A stretch of DNA of 64,000 nucleotides. Origin: Acidithiobacillus sp. HP-2 (GTDB taxonomy: Bacteria > Pseudomonadota > Gammaproteobacteria > Acidithiobacillales > Acidithiobacillaceae). The notes below the pieces were generated by a model, which was not told where the DNA came from, searched no databases, and worked only from the letters and a program-made list of their open reading frames with translations. This document shows positions 41,846 through 50,659 of the stretch, in pieces; the stretch's first letter is position 1, and each line of letters begins with the position of its first letter. The position numbers were made by a program, and so were the translations under genes. The DNA lies in contig NZ_JACKZA010000009.1 in assembly GCF_015100155.1 (NCBI RefSeq), positions 62,001-126,000 on the forward strand, in the 5' to 3' direction.

Positions 41846-44338
41846 ATGTCGGAAGCGACCGAAGAAATCCTCGAGCATCTGGCGGCCATCAGTTTTGTGG
41901 CCGGACGGGATGCCCGCGAAGCGCTGCCTGCAGTAGCACCTTTAGGAGAAGAAGCCTCCCTGCGCTTTCTGGAAACAGGCAGAGACCTGTTCTTTTATGA
42001 CCGGGAAGCTGGCAAGGCCTTTTTCCATGCCACGGCCAACATGGTAGCGGCTTTTGCTGGCCTGGATCCCTGGCTGGAGCAATCGCGGCAGTTTCTGACT
42101 CAGCGCGGAACCTTTCGCGCCGTAGTCGGTTTTTTTGCACAGGCGGCCACGGTGCGTAAAAGCTGGGGGGCCGAAGGTGAAGCGCTGTGGTTCAAGCTGG
42201 GGGCGGCCTGGATTGATCGTCATGTAGATAGTGCTGCGGCTTATTTTCGGATGCCGGTAGCGACGCTTTTTGGGGATAACGGTACCACTGGCCTGACTGC
42301 CCTGCTGCAGCCTGCTGACAGTCTGGCCAAGGGCCGACTGGGCCTGGGGACTTATCTGGATGGCGCCATCAAGGTGCGCGGCATCTGTGGTCTGGACGGT
42401 GTAGCGGAATGGGCGCGACGCGGGGCAGATGTGCTGGCTGCCGGTCGGATTCGCGGTGAGGCCTGGTTTCGTCTGGAAAGTGATGAAGCCCGTAGCTTTC
42501 TGCTGGAGGTGCTGCCCGGTTTTCGGATGGGAACCCACAAGCGCTTGTTTGGTTTATTGCTGCAGGCCTGGACCGGATTACATTTGCCTTTGGAAGAGGG
42601 CGACTGGAGTCTGGAAGGAGGCCGCAGTTTTCTGGAAACCGATGGCCGCAGTCTGTTTGTACCGGCGGTCATGCCGGATCGGGAAGAAGCCCTGCTGGCT
42701 TTTTACCATACGGGTGCGCATCTGGCTTATGACAGTTATGAGCAGGACGCCATCCACGCCCTGTTTGCGGAAATCGGCATGGAGCATCCACCCCTGGACC
42801 CCGATCAGCGCATTACCTGGCGACCGCTGTTTGCCCAGTTTGGCGAAGACCTGATTCGTTTCCAGATGATTTTTGATTTGTGTGAAGACCTGCGCGTAGA
42901 TGTAGCGCTGGATCGGGAAATGCCAGGGTACATCTCCCGGGTTGTCCGGGCGGCCCGCAAGCACGGACTCCCTGAGGGTGTGGCTGCTGCCTACTATGAA
43001 CAGGCCCAGCGTTATCTGGAAGATTACCAGCAAGGCCGGTTGAGTCCTGATCTGGCGGATCTGACCCGTAGCGAAGCCGGTATTGTGGATGCCTTCCGGG
43101 TGGCTATGGCCTTGTATGCCACAACCACCCTGCCGCCTTTGACCCTCACGGAGCGTGCCCGCGCTTATTTGCCCGGCCATTCTCCCAATGCCGCAAGGCC
43201 CGTCTATCCCCGGCAAAAACACGGCAGTGATGGACCGGAAGTGGAGGGCGACAGTGCCCTGGGTGCGGCGGGTCATCAGGAAAAACCCAAGGAAACTCCA
43301 CAGGCCGCCGAGGGGAATGACCCGGACATGGAAATCCCGCCCGAAGACATTCAGGGTACGGGCGGGCGCGTGGGTGTGGGTATTCCTTTGCCGGCCAAGG
43401 TGGCGGGCAGTGGTCGGGGGGTGAAAGGCCCCAAGGGCGGCTGGCCCTACCGCGAGTGGGACTACCGTCATCAGCAGTACAAAATGGACTGGGCACGGGT
43501 GCACGAGCGTAAGCTGCGCGAAAAAGATGAAGCCAAGGCCATTGAAATAGCGGCTGAATATGATGGGACTTTGCGGCGTCTGAAGCGCGCCTTGCAGGCC
43601 CAGAAGCCGACCCGGATGTCTCCCCGTCGTCGTCAGTATGAAGGGGAGGAACCGGATCTTGAAGCCGCTGTGCAGTTTCTGATTGAAAAACGTGCCGGAC
43701 GTTCGCCCAAAGCCAGCGTGTATTTGCAGCGTCGTCCCCAGCAAAGGGATACGGCGGTGTTGCTGCTGGCCGATCTTTCCACCTCGATCATGGCCGAAGC
43801 CGGAGATTCCGGGGTGCGGGTAGTGGACCGGCTGCGTGCAGCCATGCTGCTTTTTGGCGAGGCATTGCTGGAAGTGGGGGATCCTTTTGCGGTCTATGGT
43901 TTTGCGAGCAAATATCATGATGAGGTGCTGATGTATCCCATCAAGCGCTTCACCGACAGATTTGACGCAAGAGCCAGGGCCCTGCTGGGAGGCTTGTCGG
44001 GGCGTCTGGCGACGCGCATGGGCGCGGCTATCCGCCACAGCAGCAAACTGATGCTGCGCAGCCCTGCCCAGCGCCGCCTGTTACTGATTCTTTCCGATGG
44101 TCGTCCGGCAGATTATGATGACGGGGGAGATGCCCGCTATTTGCAGGAAGATACCCGCATGGCGGTGCGGGAAGCGCTGGAACTGGGTATTCACGCCTTC
44201 TGTATCAGTCTTGATCCCCAAGGTGGAGAATATTTGCCGCAGGTTTTCGGGCAGGGACATTATCTGGTGCTGCCGCATCTGGATAGCCTGCCGGCGCGTC
44301 TGCCCGAAGTGTACCTGCGCCTGCGGGGGCATGGCTGA
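41846..44338 (+). CDS. Large VWA-domain protein (CbbO/NorD family)
   Basis: An 830-residue partner of the MoxR ATPase. The N-terminal two thirds are helical, and a charged, glycine/proline-rich linker spans about 450-540. The C-terminal von Willebrand A domain starts near 635 with the metal-ion site L-L-A-D-L-S-T-S (D-x-S-x-S near 643-647) and has L-I-L-S-D-G-R-P-A-D-Y near 750. Length and domain order match CbbO and NorD proteins. It would present clients to the ATPase. The stop overlaps the next ATG by 1 base. Confidence 0.88.
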   Translation: MSEATEEILEHLAAISFVAGRDAREALPAVAPLGEEASLRFLETGRDLFFYDREAGKAFFHATANMVAAFAGLDPWLEQSRQFLTQRGTFRAVVGFFAQAATVRKSWGAEGEALWFKLGAAWIDRHVDSAAAYFRMPVATLFGDNGTTGLTALLQPADSLAKGRLGLGTYLDGAIKVRGICGLDGVAEWARRGADVLAAGRIRGEAWFRLESDEARSFLLEVLPGFRMGTHKRLFGLLLQAWTGLHLPLEEGDWSLEGGRSFLETDGRSLFVPAVMPDREEALLAFYHTGAHLAYDSYEQDAIHALFAEIGMEHPPLDPDQRITWRPLFAQFGEDLIRFQMIFDLCEDLRVDVALDREMPGYISRVVRAARKHGLPEGVAAAYYEQAQRYLEDYQQGRLSPDLADLTRSEAGIVDAFRVAMALYATTTLPPLTLTERARAYLPGHSPNAARPVYPRQKHGSDGPEVEGDSALGAAGHQEKPKETPQAAEGNDPDMEIPPEDIQGTGGRVGVGIPLPAKVAGSGRGVKGPKGGWPYREWDYRHQQYKMDWARVHERKLREKDEAKAIEIAAEYDGTLRRLKRALQAQKPTRMSPRRRQYEGEEPDLEAAVQFLIEKRAGRSPKASVYLQRRPQQRDTAVLLLADLSTSIMAEAGDSGVRVVDRLRAAMLLFGEALLEVGDPFAVYGFASKYHDEVLMYPIKRFTDRFDARARALLGGLSGRLATRMGAAIRHSSKLMLRSPAQRRLLLILSDGRPADYDDGGDARYLQEDTRMAVREALELGIHAFCISLDPQGGEYLPQVFGQGHYLVLPHLDSLPARLPEVYLRLRGHG

Positions 44339-45519
44339 TGAATGAAAAAGAATTATTGCAGCCACGACTTGCGGCCACGCGTCCGGCCCGCTTTGTCGGC
44401 GCTGCCCGATATCGCCGCGCCAGTTATGGCAGCAATCATCCGCTGGCGATTCCACGCGTTTCCCTGACTCTGGATCTGATCAACAGTTATGGGGCTATTG
44501 CTCCCGAGGAGTATTGCCTGGGACGTCCGGCCAGTCACCAGGAGCTGTTTGGCTTTCATACCCGCGATTATATCCAGGCCTTTGAACGCGCCCAGTTTCG
44601 CGGTAATGTCCGCGATGCAGATCGTAAACAATATCAACTGGGTACCTTGGAAAATCCCTATTTCCCCGGTTTTTTTGATACGCCCAATCTGGCTACGGGC
44701 TCCAGCATATTGGCTGCAGAGCAGGTATTGCAGGGTTTCACCGCTTTCAGTCCGGCAGGAGGCATGCACCATGCGGCACCCGGTCAGGCGCGCGGATTTT
44801 GTTATCTGAATGATCCGGTGCTGGCTATCCAGCGACTGCGCAAGGCCGGGCTGCGGGTGCTGTACTGGGATATGGACGCCCATCATGGCGACGGTGTAGA
44901 GGCAGCTTTTCGTGCGGACCCTGATACCTTGACGGTTTCCCTGCATATGGACACGGCCTATGCCTATCCTTTTCAGGGGGGTGGGCTGGATGACCATGAA
45001 GGCATGGCAGTCAATCTGCCCCTGCCCGCAGAAATCAACGACACGGAATACGCGGCAGTTTTCGAGGCCCTATGGCCCCGGGTCATGGGGCAGTTTGTTC
45101 CGGATGTGGTGGTCTTGCAGGCGGGTACGGACATTTTGTCTCCCGATCCGCTGAGCAAATTCCGGATATCCAATGGACTGTTCTGGCAGGTGCTTCGGCG
45201 TCTGCTCGCCGAAAGCCCGCGTTTGCTGGTGCTGGGTGGAGGAGGGTATCATCCCATTGCTTTGGCACGCTGCTGGACCGGGGTCTGGGCGATTTTGTCC
45301 GGACGGACGCTGGATGAAAATCTGCCCGAGTCAGGCCGAGCCCTGCTGGAAGGCGTGGAATGGGATCTGGACGATGAAGACGCCCCCGATTATAGCCGGC
45401 AATTCCAGTATCTGGATGATCTGCCCTTGCCGGGTCCCATGCGAAGCGAAGTGACCGATCGTCTGGAGTATCTGTTCCACCATCATCCCCTTTTTGCAAA
45501 CAGGAGAAACGCTGCGTGA
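44338..45519 (+). CDS. HDAC-like deacetylase (AcuC/class II family)
   Basis: A 393-residue zinc amidohydrolase of the histone-deacetylase fold. The active-site pair is in G-G-M-H-H-A, and zinc ligands are in W-D-M-D-A-H-H-G-D-G, with a further aspartate in A-G-T-D-I-L. Bacterial members deacetylate proteins, polyamines or small amides; the substrate cannot be read from sequence. It is tightly linked to the MoxR/VWA genes (1-base overlap) and to the aldo/keto reductase (4-base overlap), so the four genes probably form one transcript. Confidence 0.88.
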   Translation: MNEKELLQPRLAATRPARFVGAARYRRASYGSNHPLAIPRVSLTLDLINSYGAIAPEEYCLGRPASHQELFGFHTRDYIQAFERAQFRGNVRDADRKQYQLGTLENPYFPGFFDTPNLATGSSILAAEQVLQGFTAFSPAGGMHHAAPGQARGFCYLNDPVLAIQRLRKAGLRVLYWDMDAHHGDGVEAAFRADPDTLTVSLHMDTAYAYPFQGGGLDDHEGMAVNLPLPAEINDTEYAAVFEALWPRVMGQFVPDVVVLQAGTDILSPDPLSKFRISNGLFWQVLRRLLAESPRLLVLGGGGYHPIALARCWTGVWAILSGRTLDENLPESGRALLEGVEWDLDDEDAPDYSRQFQYLDDLPLPGPMRSEVTDRLEYLFHHHPLFANRRNAA

Positions 45520-46661
45520 ATGCTGCGGATAACACATTGATTCCCGGAGCCGCCAATAGTGTCGGCAGTAAGGCCTATGTAGCGCGTTTTGCAGAGACTC
45601 TGGCGGAAGAACATTTCAGTGATTTTCTGAATACCCGGATCAAACTTTCCTCCTTGGGGGTCGGTACATTCCCCGGTGCGGTGGATGATGTGACGGATCT
45701 GGCCGTGGCGGCCATTGTCGCTCAGGCCCTGCAGTCCGGGATTAACGTGATTGATACCGGTGCGAATTATCGTTTTGGCCGGGCCGGTCGGGCGGTGGGG
45801 GCGGGTATTGCCAAGGCCATGGCGGCGGGAATTCTCCGCGAGGAGTTTTTCGTGGTGGGCAAGGGCGGGTTCCTGACCTTCACGGGCGGGCGTCCCGAAG
45901 ATCCTCTCGCCTTTTTCCGTGAGGAAGTGGTCGCCAAAGGCCTGGGCAAGGAAGAAGACCTCGCCCAGAATGTGCATTGTCTGAGTCCCGAATATATTGC
46001 CTGGCAACTGGATGATTTACGCAGCCAAACCGGTCTGGAAACCCTGGATGTGTTTCTGGTGGATCAGCCGGAGGTGCATATTCCGCTGATTGGCAAAGAA
46101 CGCATGTACCAGAAGTTGATCCAGGTCTTTACCGTGTTGGAACAGGCGGTCAATGAAAACAAAATTCGTTATTATGGCATCTCTACCTTCAACGCCTGTC
46201 GGGTGGAAACCGATCACACCCTGTTCCAGTCCCTGACCAGTCTGATTGGGCTGGCCGAGAAGGCAGCCGGTGAAGGCAACAGACACCATCTGCGGGTAGT
46301 GGAACTCCCCTTTAATGCCCTGATGCCCGAAGCCTACACGCGCTTCAGTCAGGTTACCGGGCAGGGAAATATTGGTTCGACCATTCAGGCCGCTTTTCAG
46401 CTCAAGCTGACCGTCATGGCCAGCCATACCCTGGGCAAAGGATTGCTGGCCCAGGAAGAAATCCCCTCCTTGCAGGAAGGAATTCCCGAACTGGCCAATG
46501 CGGCGCAACGGGCCATTCAGTTTGTGCGCTCGACGCCGGGCATCGGTGTCACCCTGGTGGGAATGAGTTCACCCCTGCATCTGGCAGATTTTCTGGCGGT
46601 GGCCAAACAGCTCCCCTTACCCAAAGAACGCTATCTGGCGATGTTTGAAAAGGAAAAATAG
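45516..46661 (+). CDS. Aldo/keto reductase family protein
   Basis: A 381-residue TIM-barrel oxidoreductase, starting with GTG at 45516. Family features: L-G-V-G-T-F-P-G near 49-56, N-V-I-D-T-G-A-N-Y-R-F-G-R (about 84-96, with the aspartate and tyrosine of the catalytic set), V-V-G-K-G-G-F with the lysine, I-R-Y-Y-G-I-S-T in the middle, and T-P-G-I-G-V-T-L-V-G-M-S at the NADP end. Long insertions make it larger than typical members. The substrate is unknown. Confidence 0.87.
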   Translation: MNAADNTLIPGAANSVGSKAYVARFAETLAEEHFSDFLNTRIKLSSLGVGTFPGAVDDVTDLAVAAIVAQALQSGINVIDTGANYRFGRAGRAVGAGIAKAMAAGILREEFFVVGKGGFLTFTGGRPEDPLAFFREEVVAKGLGKEEDLAQNVHCLSPEYIAWQLDDLRSQTGLETLDVFLVDQPEVHIPLIGKERMYQKLIQVFTVLEQAVNENKIRYYGISTFNACRVETDHTLFQSLTSLIGLAEKAAGEGNRHHLRVVELPFNALMPEAYTRFSQVTGQGNIGSTIQAAFQLKLTVMASHTLGKGLLAQEEIPSLQEGIPELANAAQRAIQFVRSTPGIGVTLVGMSSPLHLADFLAVAKQLPLPKERYLAMFEKEK

Positions 46662-46677
46662 GTTTGAGCGAACCTGA

Positions 46678-47295
46678 CTTTTCTGGTTTTTACGCACATG
46701 TCCGTTTCCATTTGGTCAAGACGGTGATTTTGGACAGCGGGCACTCATAGATCGCATAAACAACGATCTGGGAAATGATCTTGGTAATTTGCTCTATCGG
46801 CTTATCGGAATGAGTTATAAATACTTCGATGGGGTCATCGTTTCCGGGCAATGCGAAAAATACTACAGTGGAGAGCTGAAACGGATTCAGACGGTGATAG
46901 GCGAACTGGATCAGCTGATGGTGGATATTCAAATCAACCGCTATTTGGAATATCTGTGGCGAATCCTTTCCATGGGGAATAAAGCCATAGACACCGCCAA
47001 GCCCCGGGTAAGAATGAAAGAGGGCAAAGAGGCAGAAGTGCAGGCTCTACTGGGTTTTATCGCTAACTTACTAGCGAAGGTGGCACTACTTCTACATCCC
47101 ATTATGCCCGAAATTACCCTGAAAATGGGTAGAGCCTTGAAAATTACGCTGGATGCGGCGAGCTTCAAAACCTATGTCACGGAGGGCCAGCTACTGGCAG
47201 ATTTCACGATAGAGAAGGTTCCGCCACTTTTTCCCAAGATCGAAGCGCCTTTAATAGCGGAAGCGAGTGGTGGCATCTCTATCGCTGCGCCCTAA
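46678..47295 (+). pseudogene. C-terminal remnant of methionyl-tRNA synthetase (metG)
   Basis: The frame shows the end of the MetG catalytic core and its anticodon-binding helical domain: F-G-Q-D-G-D-F-G-Q-R-A-L-I-D-R-I-N-N-D-L-G-N-D-L-G-N, then Y-K-Y-F-D-G, and it ends with P-P-L-F-P-K-I-E. The catalytic domain with HIGH and KMSKS is missing; upstream the frame closes at a TGA (46675) next to the aldo/keto reductase stop. No start codon with a ribosome-binding site is seen. The remnant is bordered by a toxin-antitoxin pair, which suggests past insertion and deletion. A functional metG must lie elsewhere. Confidence 0.8.
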
Positions 47296-47311
47296 AGGGT
47301 GATGAGGCTAA

Positions 47312-47608
47312 TTATTTTGAATTGAAACAGGGGAACTCACGGCGAGCATTTACCACGTTCACGATCTCTATGCAGGTGGCCGTGACACGATAGAGCACGA
47401 TGTAGTTTGGGTGTGCGATGATTTCACGTAATCCTGGCACTCGATCGCTGATGCGGTACAGGTAAGGGTGCTCTGATAGTGGCAACACGCAGACGCGCAG
47501 GCGTTCCCACAAGCGTTCGGCTGCGCTCACATCGTACTGACCGATGTAGTCTATAATGGCGGCCAGATCGGCGTCCGCCGACTCAAGCCAGAAGATGGGT
47601 AGCATCAT
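47312..47608 (-). CDS. RelE/ParE-family toxin
   Basis: A 98-residue toxin of the RelE/ParE superfamily: W-L-E-S-A-D-A-D-L-A-A-I-I-D-Y-I near the start, L-P-L-S-E-H-P-Y-L-Y-R in the middle and the typical E-I-I-A-H-P-N-Y-I-V-L-Y-R-V strand followed by I-V-N-V-V-N-A-R-R-E. The last part resembles ParE (gyrase-directed) more than RelE, but the target is not certain. It overlaps the antitoxin stop by 1 base. Confidence 0.88.
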   Translation of the reverse strand: MMLPIFWLESADADLAAIIDYIGQYDVSAAERLWERLRVCVLPLSEHPYLYRISDRVPGLREIIAHPNYIVLYRVTATCIEIVNVVNARREFPCFNSK

Positions 47609-47796
47609 CAGGGCGTCTTGCGCTGTCTGAGCCGTGCTAGTCGCTCGGCCATGCGCCTCTCAATCTCATCGTGCGGGATGCCCGGGCGCTGGTCAGCTAT
47701 GCTGGCGGCCGTCTTGGCCTGCAGCCAAGCCGTGTAGCTGGCCTCCTGCTCGGCGGTTTCAAACTCGGAGATGATGGATGGTAAAATGGCATTCAT
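47608..47796 (-). CDS. Antitoxin of the RelE/ParE-type module
   Basis: A 62-residue protein from the ATG at 47796 (AAGGAG 9 bp upstream; the frame is open for another nine codons). It is charged and helical, with an N-terminal DNA-binding-sized segment and an acidic/basic toxin-binding tail (E-I-E-R-R-M-A-E-R-L-A-R-L). The order antitoxin then toxin with a 1-base overlap is standard. Confidence 0.82.
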   Translation of the reverse strand: MNAILPSIISEFETAEQEASYTAWLQAKTAASIADQRPGIPHDEIERRMAERLARLRQRKTP

Positions 47797-47925
47797 CCTA
47801 GGTTGCTCCTTGGTATCTATCATCAGAGAGGGTTTAACGCCCTCATTTGGCCAACCATGCGGCCCTTAAAGGCTATATTAGGCGCTTTTCGCTCTTACCG
47901 GAACCATCCTAACATCCAGACCCAC

Positions 47926-48510
47926 CTAATGATCTTTGGGTTTTTCGCCTTTGGGGGCGCTGGCAATTTCCCGCAACAGTTTTTCCTGTTCCGCAAAAGA
48001 CATACGCCTTTGTCCCGGCGCGAAACCCTTATGGGCAGGGTTTTGTGGAGCAGGATGCCCGGCCCGTTCACTTTCCTTGGTGGCCGTATAGTTTTGTAAC
48101 TCCCGTTGCCACTGGGCAGGTGCTTCACCTGTGTCCGTGCGCCCCTGATAACCAGCAGGTGCGGCAGGGGTTTGTCGGGCAAACCAGCTGGCCTTGCGCA
48201 ACTCCTTGTTATAGATGCTGATCCAGTGGCTGATGCGGCTGAGATCCCAAAGAGCGAACGCCAGCATCAGGACGGCCACAACAATGGCCTCCCAGAGTAA
48301 CCCTAATACGGCCAGAACCACTACGGCGGTCGTCACCAGCGGAAATACCCAGGCCCAGGACTCTTCCAGATAAAAACGATGGGCGCCAAAAGGGAACAAA
48401 AACCAATATAGATAGGCCCATAGAGGTTTTTTCTGGAGTTTTTGCAAGCGAATTTGTAAACTCTGTACCCCGGCGCCTTGCAGATCGAGCTTTTCCCAAG
48501 CCTTGGGCAT
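47926..48510 (-). CDS. TM2-domain membrane protein with a charged tail
   Basis: A 194-residue protein with a TM2-type core (about 29-92): a P-L-W-A-Y-L-Y-W-F-L-F-P-F-G-A-H-R-F-Y-L segment, which contains the family G-x-H-R-F-Y motif, and two further hydrophobic helices. The C-terminal half is hydrophilic, rich in A, Q and E, and probably cytoplasmic. The function of TM2 proteins in bacteria is unknown. It is divergent from the LysR gene, with 84 bp between the starts. Confidence 0.75.
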   Translation of the reverse strand: MPKAWEKLDLQGAGVQSLQIRLQKLQKKPLWAYLYWFLFPFGAHRFYLEESWAWVFPLVTTAVVVLAVLGLLWEAIVVAVLMLAFALWDLSRISHWISIYNKELRKASWFARQTPAAPAGYQGRTDTGEAPAQWQRELQNYTATKESERAGHPAPQNPAHKGFAPGQRRMSFAEQEKLLREIASAPKGEKPKDH

Positions 48511-48594
48511 GGGTTATCCTCCGTAAATACTGTATTGAAGCGCTCAGATATTACCCCTAAACTCATTAAAAGTCGCGGGTGACTAAGGATTTCC

Positions 48595-49521
48595 ATGGCA
48601 GATCGACGGTTACAGGTTTTTCACACGGTGGCAAGGATGCTCAGCTTTACCAAAGCGGCAGATACTTTGCACATGACGCAGCCTGCGGTGACTTTTCAGG
48701 TGAAGCAGCTTGAAGAGCAATTCAATACGCGGTTGTTTGACCGTACCCATAATCGCATCAGCCTCACTGAAGCGGGCCTGGTGGTGTACGAATACTCGGA
48801 ACGCATCATTTCCCTGTACACGGAAATGTCCAATCGGGTTGGAGAAATGACGGGAGACTTGCGTGGTCATTTGCTGATCGGAGCCAGTACCACCATTGCC
48901 GAGTATATGCTTCCCCGTCTGCTCGGTGATTTCAAAATGAAATATCCGGACGTACAGGTGCGCCTGCATGTAGGAAATACCGACAAAATTGTTCACATGA
49001 TTGAAGACAACAGCATTGATTTGGGACTGGTGGAAGGCGTGGTGACCAATAAAAGTCTGGCCACACTCAAGTGTTGCATGGATTCCATGATTGTCATCGC
49101 CCAGCCTGATCATGCCCTGGGTCTCCATGAAAGCGTGTCTGCTCAAGAGTTGCTGGATTATCCTTTTGTTTCCCGCGAAGAAGGTTCCGGCACCCGGGAA
49201 GTCACCATGGAATATCTGCATCAGGCTGGCATAGATACGGATGATTTGCATATCACCATGGAATTGGGCAGCCCTGAGGCGGTCAAGGGCGCGGTGGAGG
49301 GGGGGCTCGGCGTGGCCATTGTCTCCGAGGCCACGGTACTGAAAGAGCTGGCCCTGGGGACCTTACTGGCCCGGCCCTTGAGCCCGGCCCTGGCAAGGCC
49401 GTACTTTTTTGTGTACCAGAAACAAAAATTCCGCAGTCTGGTTATGGATGAATTTCTGGAGTTTGCCAAGGAACGTTGCAGCAAGGACATGTTGGCCATG
49501 CCGGTGCGTCGCGAGGTCTAA
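48595..49521 (+). CDS. LysR-type transcriptional regulator
   Basis: A 308-residue regulator with the LysR winged helix-turn-helix at about 5-64 (F-T-K-A-A-D-T-L-H-M-T-Q-P-A-V-T) and the two-lobed effector domain following (S-T-T-I-A-E-Y-M-L-P near 95). The ligand and targets are unknown; resemblance to CysL/CbbR-type regulators is general. Candidate targets are the divergent TM2 gene or the downstream amidotransferase-like operon, which starts 26 bp later on the same strand. Confidence 0.9.
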   Translation: MADRRLQVFHTVARMLSFTKAADTLHMTQPAVTFQVKQLEEQFNTRLFDRTHNRISLTEAGLVVYEYSERIISLYTEMSNRVGEMTGDLRGHLLIGASTTIAEYMLPRLLGDFKMKYPDVQVRLHVGNTDKIVHMIEDNSIDLGLVEGVVTNKSLATLKCCMDSMIVIAQPDHALGLHESVSAQELLDYPFVSREEGSGTREVTMEYLHQAGIDTDDLHITMELGSPEAVKGAVEGGLGVAIVSEATVLKELALGTLLARPLSPALARPYFFVYQKQKFRSLVMDEFLEFAKERCSKDMLAMPVRREV

Positions 49522-49547
49522 TCAACGAGAAGTTTTGAGGAGTATGA

Positions 49548-50300
49548 ATGAAGCATTTTGCAGTCGTGCAGCACAGTTATTCCGAATTTCTGGGAATCGT
49601 GGAAAGCCAACTGGAAAAGCGCGACATCGGTTTCAGTTATTTTCGGGTTTTTTTGAGTGGTGAATTACCGGGGAATGCCCTGACTTTTGATGCCCTGTTT
49701 TTGTTGGGTGGGCCGATGTCTCCGCTGGAAACAGAAAAGCACGAATGGCTGGAGCAGGAAATCAAAACCATTGCCATGTTCCGTAAAAACCGCAGACCGG
49801 TAGTGGGTTTCGGGCTGGGGGCGCTGCTGCTGGCTAAATATGAAGGCGCAGAATTACAACTGGAACCTTATCACAACGCCTATTTTACGACGGCGCATGC
49901 CACTGAAGCGGGTAAAAGCGATCCTCTGGCTCAGGCTGTGGACGGTGCCAAAGTGATGGTCTGGTCGCCGGGAACCGCCATTTTGCCGGAAGGCATCCAG
50001 CCTCTGGTAGTAGATGATGAAGGCCGCTGGATTGCTTTCCGCCCTGAAGAGGGTGCGGTAGGTCTGCTGTTTCGACCGGAAATGAAACCGGGTCTGATTG
50101 AAGACATCCTCATGGAAGAAGATCGCGAAACCCCTGAAAATGTCGGTGAGTTGCTGGAACAATGCCGCAGTCTCTGGCCGGAAATGCAGAAAACCACTGA
50201 CCGCGTGATCGTTGCCCTAGTTCGCGAGCTGGCCCTGATGACCGAAAAGCGCAAACCCCCGGTATTTTCCCTGAAAGTCGATACGGGTAGTGACGTATGA
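49548..50300 (+). CDS. Class I glutamine-amidotransferase-like protein without the catalytic cysteine
   Basis: A 250-residue protein with the GATase1 outline: L-F-L-L-G-G-P-M-S near 51-59 and the nucleophile elbow written as V-V-G-F-G-L-G-A-L-L-L-A, where active enzymes have G-x-C-L-G. The cysteine is replaced by glycine, so it is unlikely to hydrolyse glutamine. The C-terminal third (after about 190) is helical and unrelated. It overlaps the next gene by 4 bp. Its role is unknown; it may bind a ligand or act as a scaffold. Confidence 0.7.
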   Translation: MKHFAVVQHSYSEFLGIVESQLEKRDIGFSYFRVFLSGELPGNALTFDALFLLGGPMSPLETEKHEWLEQEIKTIAMFRKNRRPVVGFGLGALLLAKYEGAELQLEPYHNAYFTTAHATEAGKSDPLAQAVDGAKVMVWSPGTAILPEGIQPLVVDDEGRWIAFRPEEGAVGLLFRPEMKPGLIEDILMEEDRETPENVGELLEQCRSLWPEMQKTTDRVIVALVRELALMTEKRKPPVFSLKVDTGSDV

Positions 50301-50659
50301 ACAGTCGTGAGCGTCAGTTCCTGAAAGTGATGCGCAAGCTGGATGCTGCCGGGCAGGAACAGGTGGTGGCTTTTGCCGAGTTTCTGCGCAGTCGCCAGAA
50401 GCCTGAAGCGCCGCAGGAAAAAGTGATTGAAAAGCCCAACCTGTTGCCTGCCCGCGAAGGCGAAAGCGTGGTAGGGGCCATCAAGCGGCTGCGGGAGAGT
50501 TACAGCATGCTGGATGCCAAGGAAATGCTCAATGATACATCCAGCCTGATGTCCAGGCATGTCATGGGCGGAATAGAGGCAGAAACGGTGATTGCCGAAA
50601 TGGAAGTCATGTTTGAGCGCCACTATCAACGCTATTGCGGAGTTTCGGAAGACAGCTGA
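50297..50659 (+). CDS. Unknown 120-residue protein
   Basis: Not recognised. Soluble, helical and charged, with one cysteine near the end (Y-C-G-V-S). The first 30 residues (R-Q-F-L-K-V-M-R-K-L-D-A-A-G-Q-E-Q-V-V-A-F) look like the helix-rich start found in small DUF2281-like proteins, and the middle is proline-rich. It is coupled to both neighbours: ATGA overlap upstream and a 1-base overlap (TGATG) with dedA. Confidence 0.6.
   Translation: MNSRERQFLKVMRKLDAAGQEQVVAFAEFLRSRQKPEAPQEKVIEKPNLLPAREGESVVGAIKRLRESYSMLDAKEMLNDTSSLMSRHVMGGIEAETVIAEMEVMFERHYQRYCGVSEDS

Noticed and set aside
42578-44038. Long open frame on the minus strand (about 486 codons)
   Set aside because: It is opposite the VWA-protein gene, whose domains are convincing. 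The antisense product is low-complexity, rich in H, R and Q.
46678-47295. An intact small gene rather than a metG remnant
   Set aside because: The sequence begins in the middle of the synthetase core without a start codon and ribosome-binding site, so a remnant is more likely, although a functional fragment cannot be excluded.
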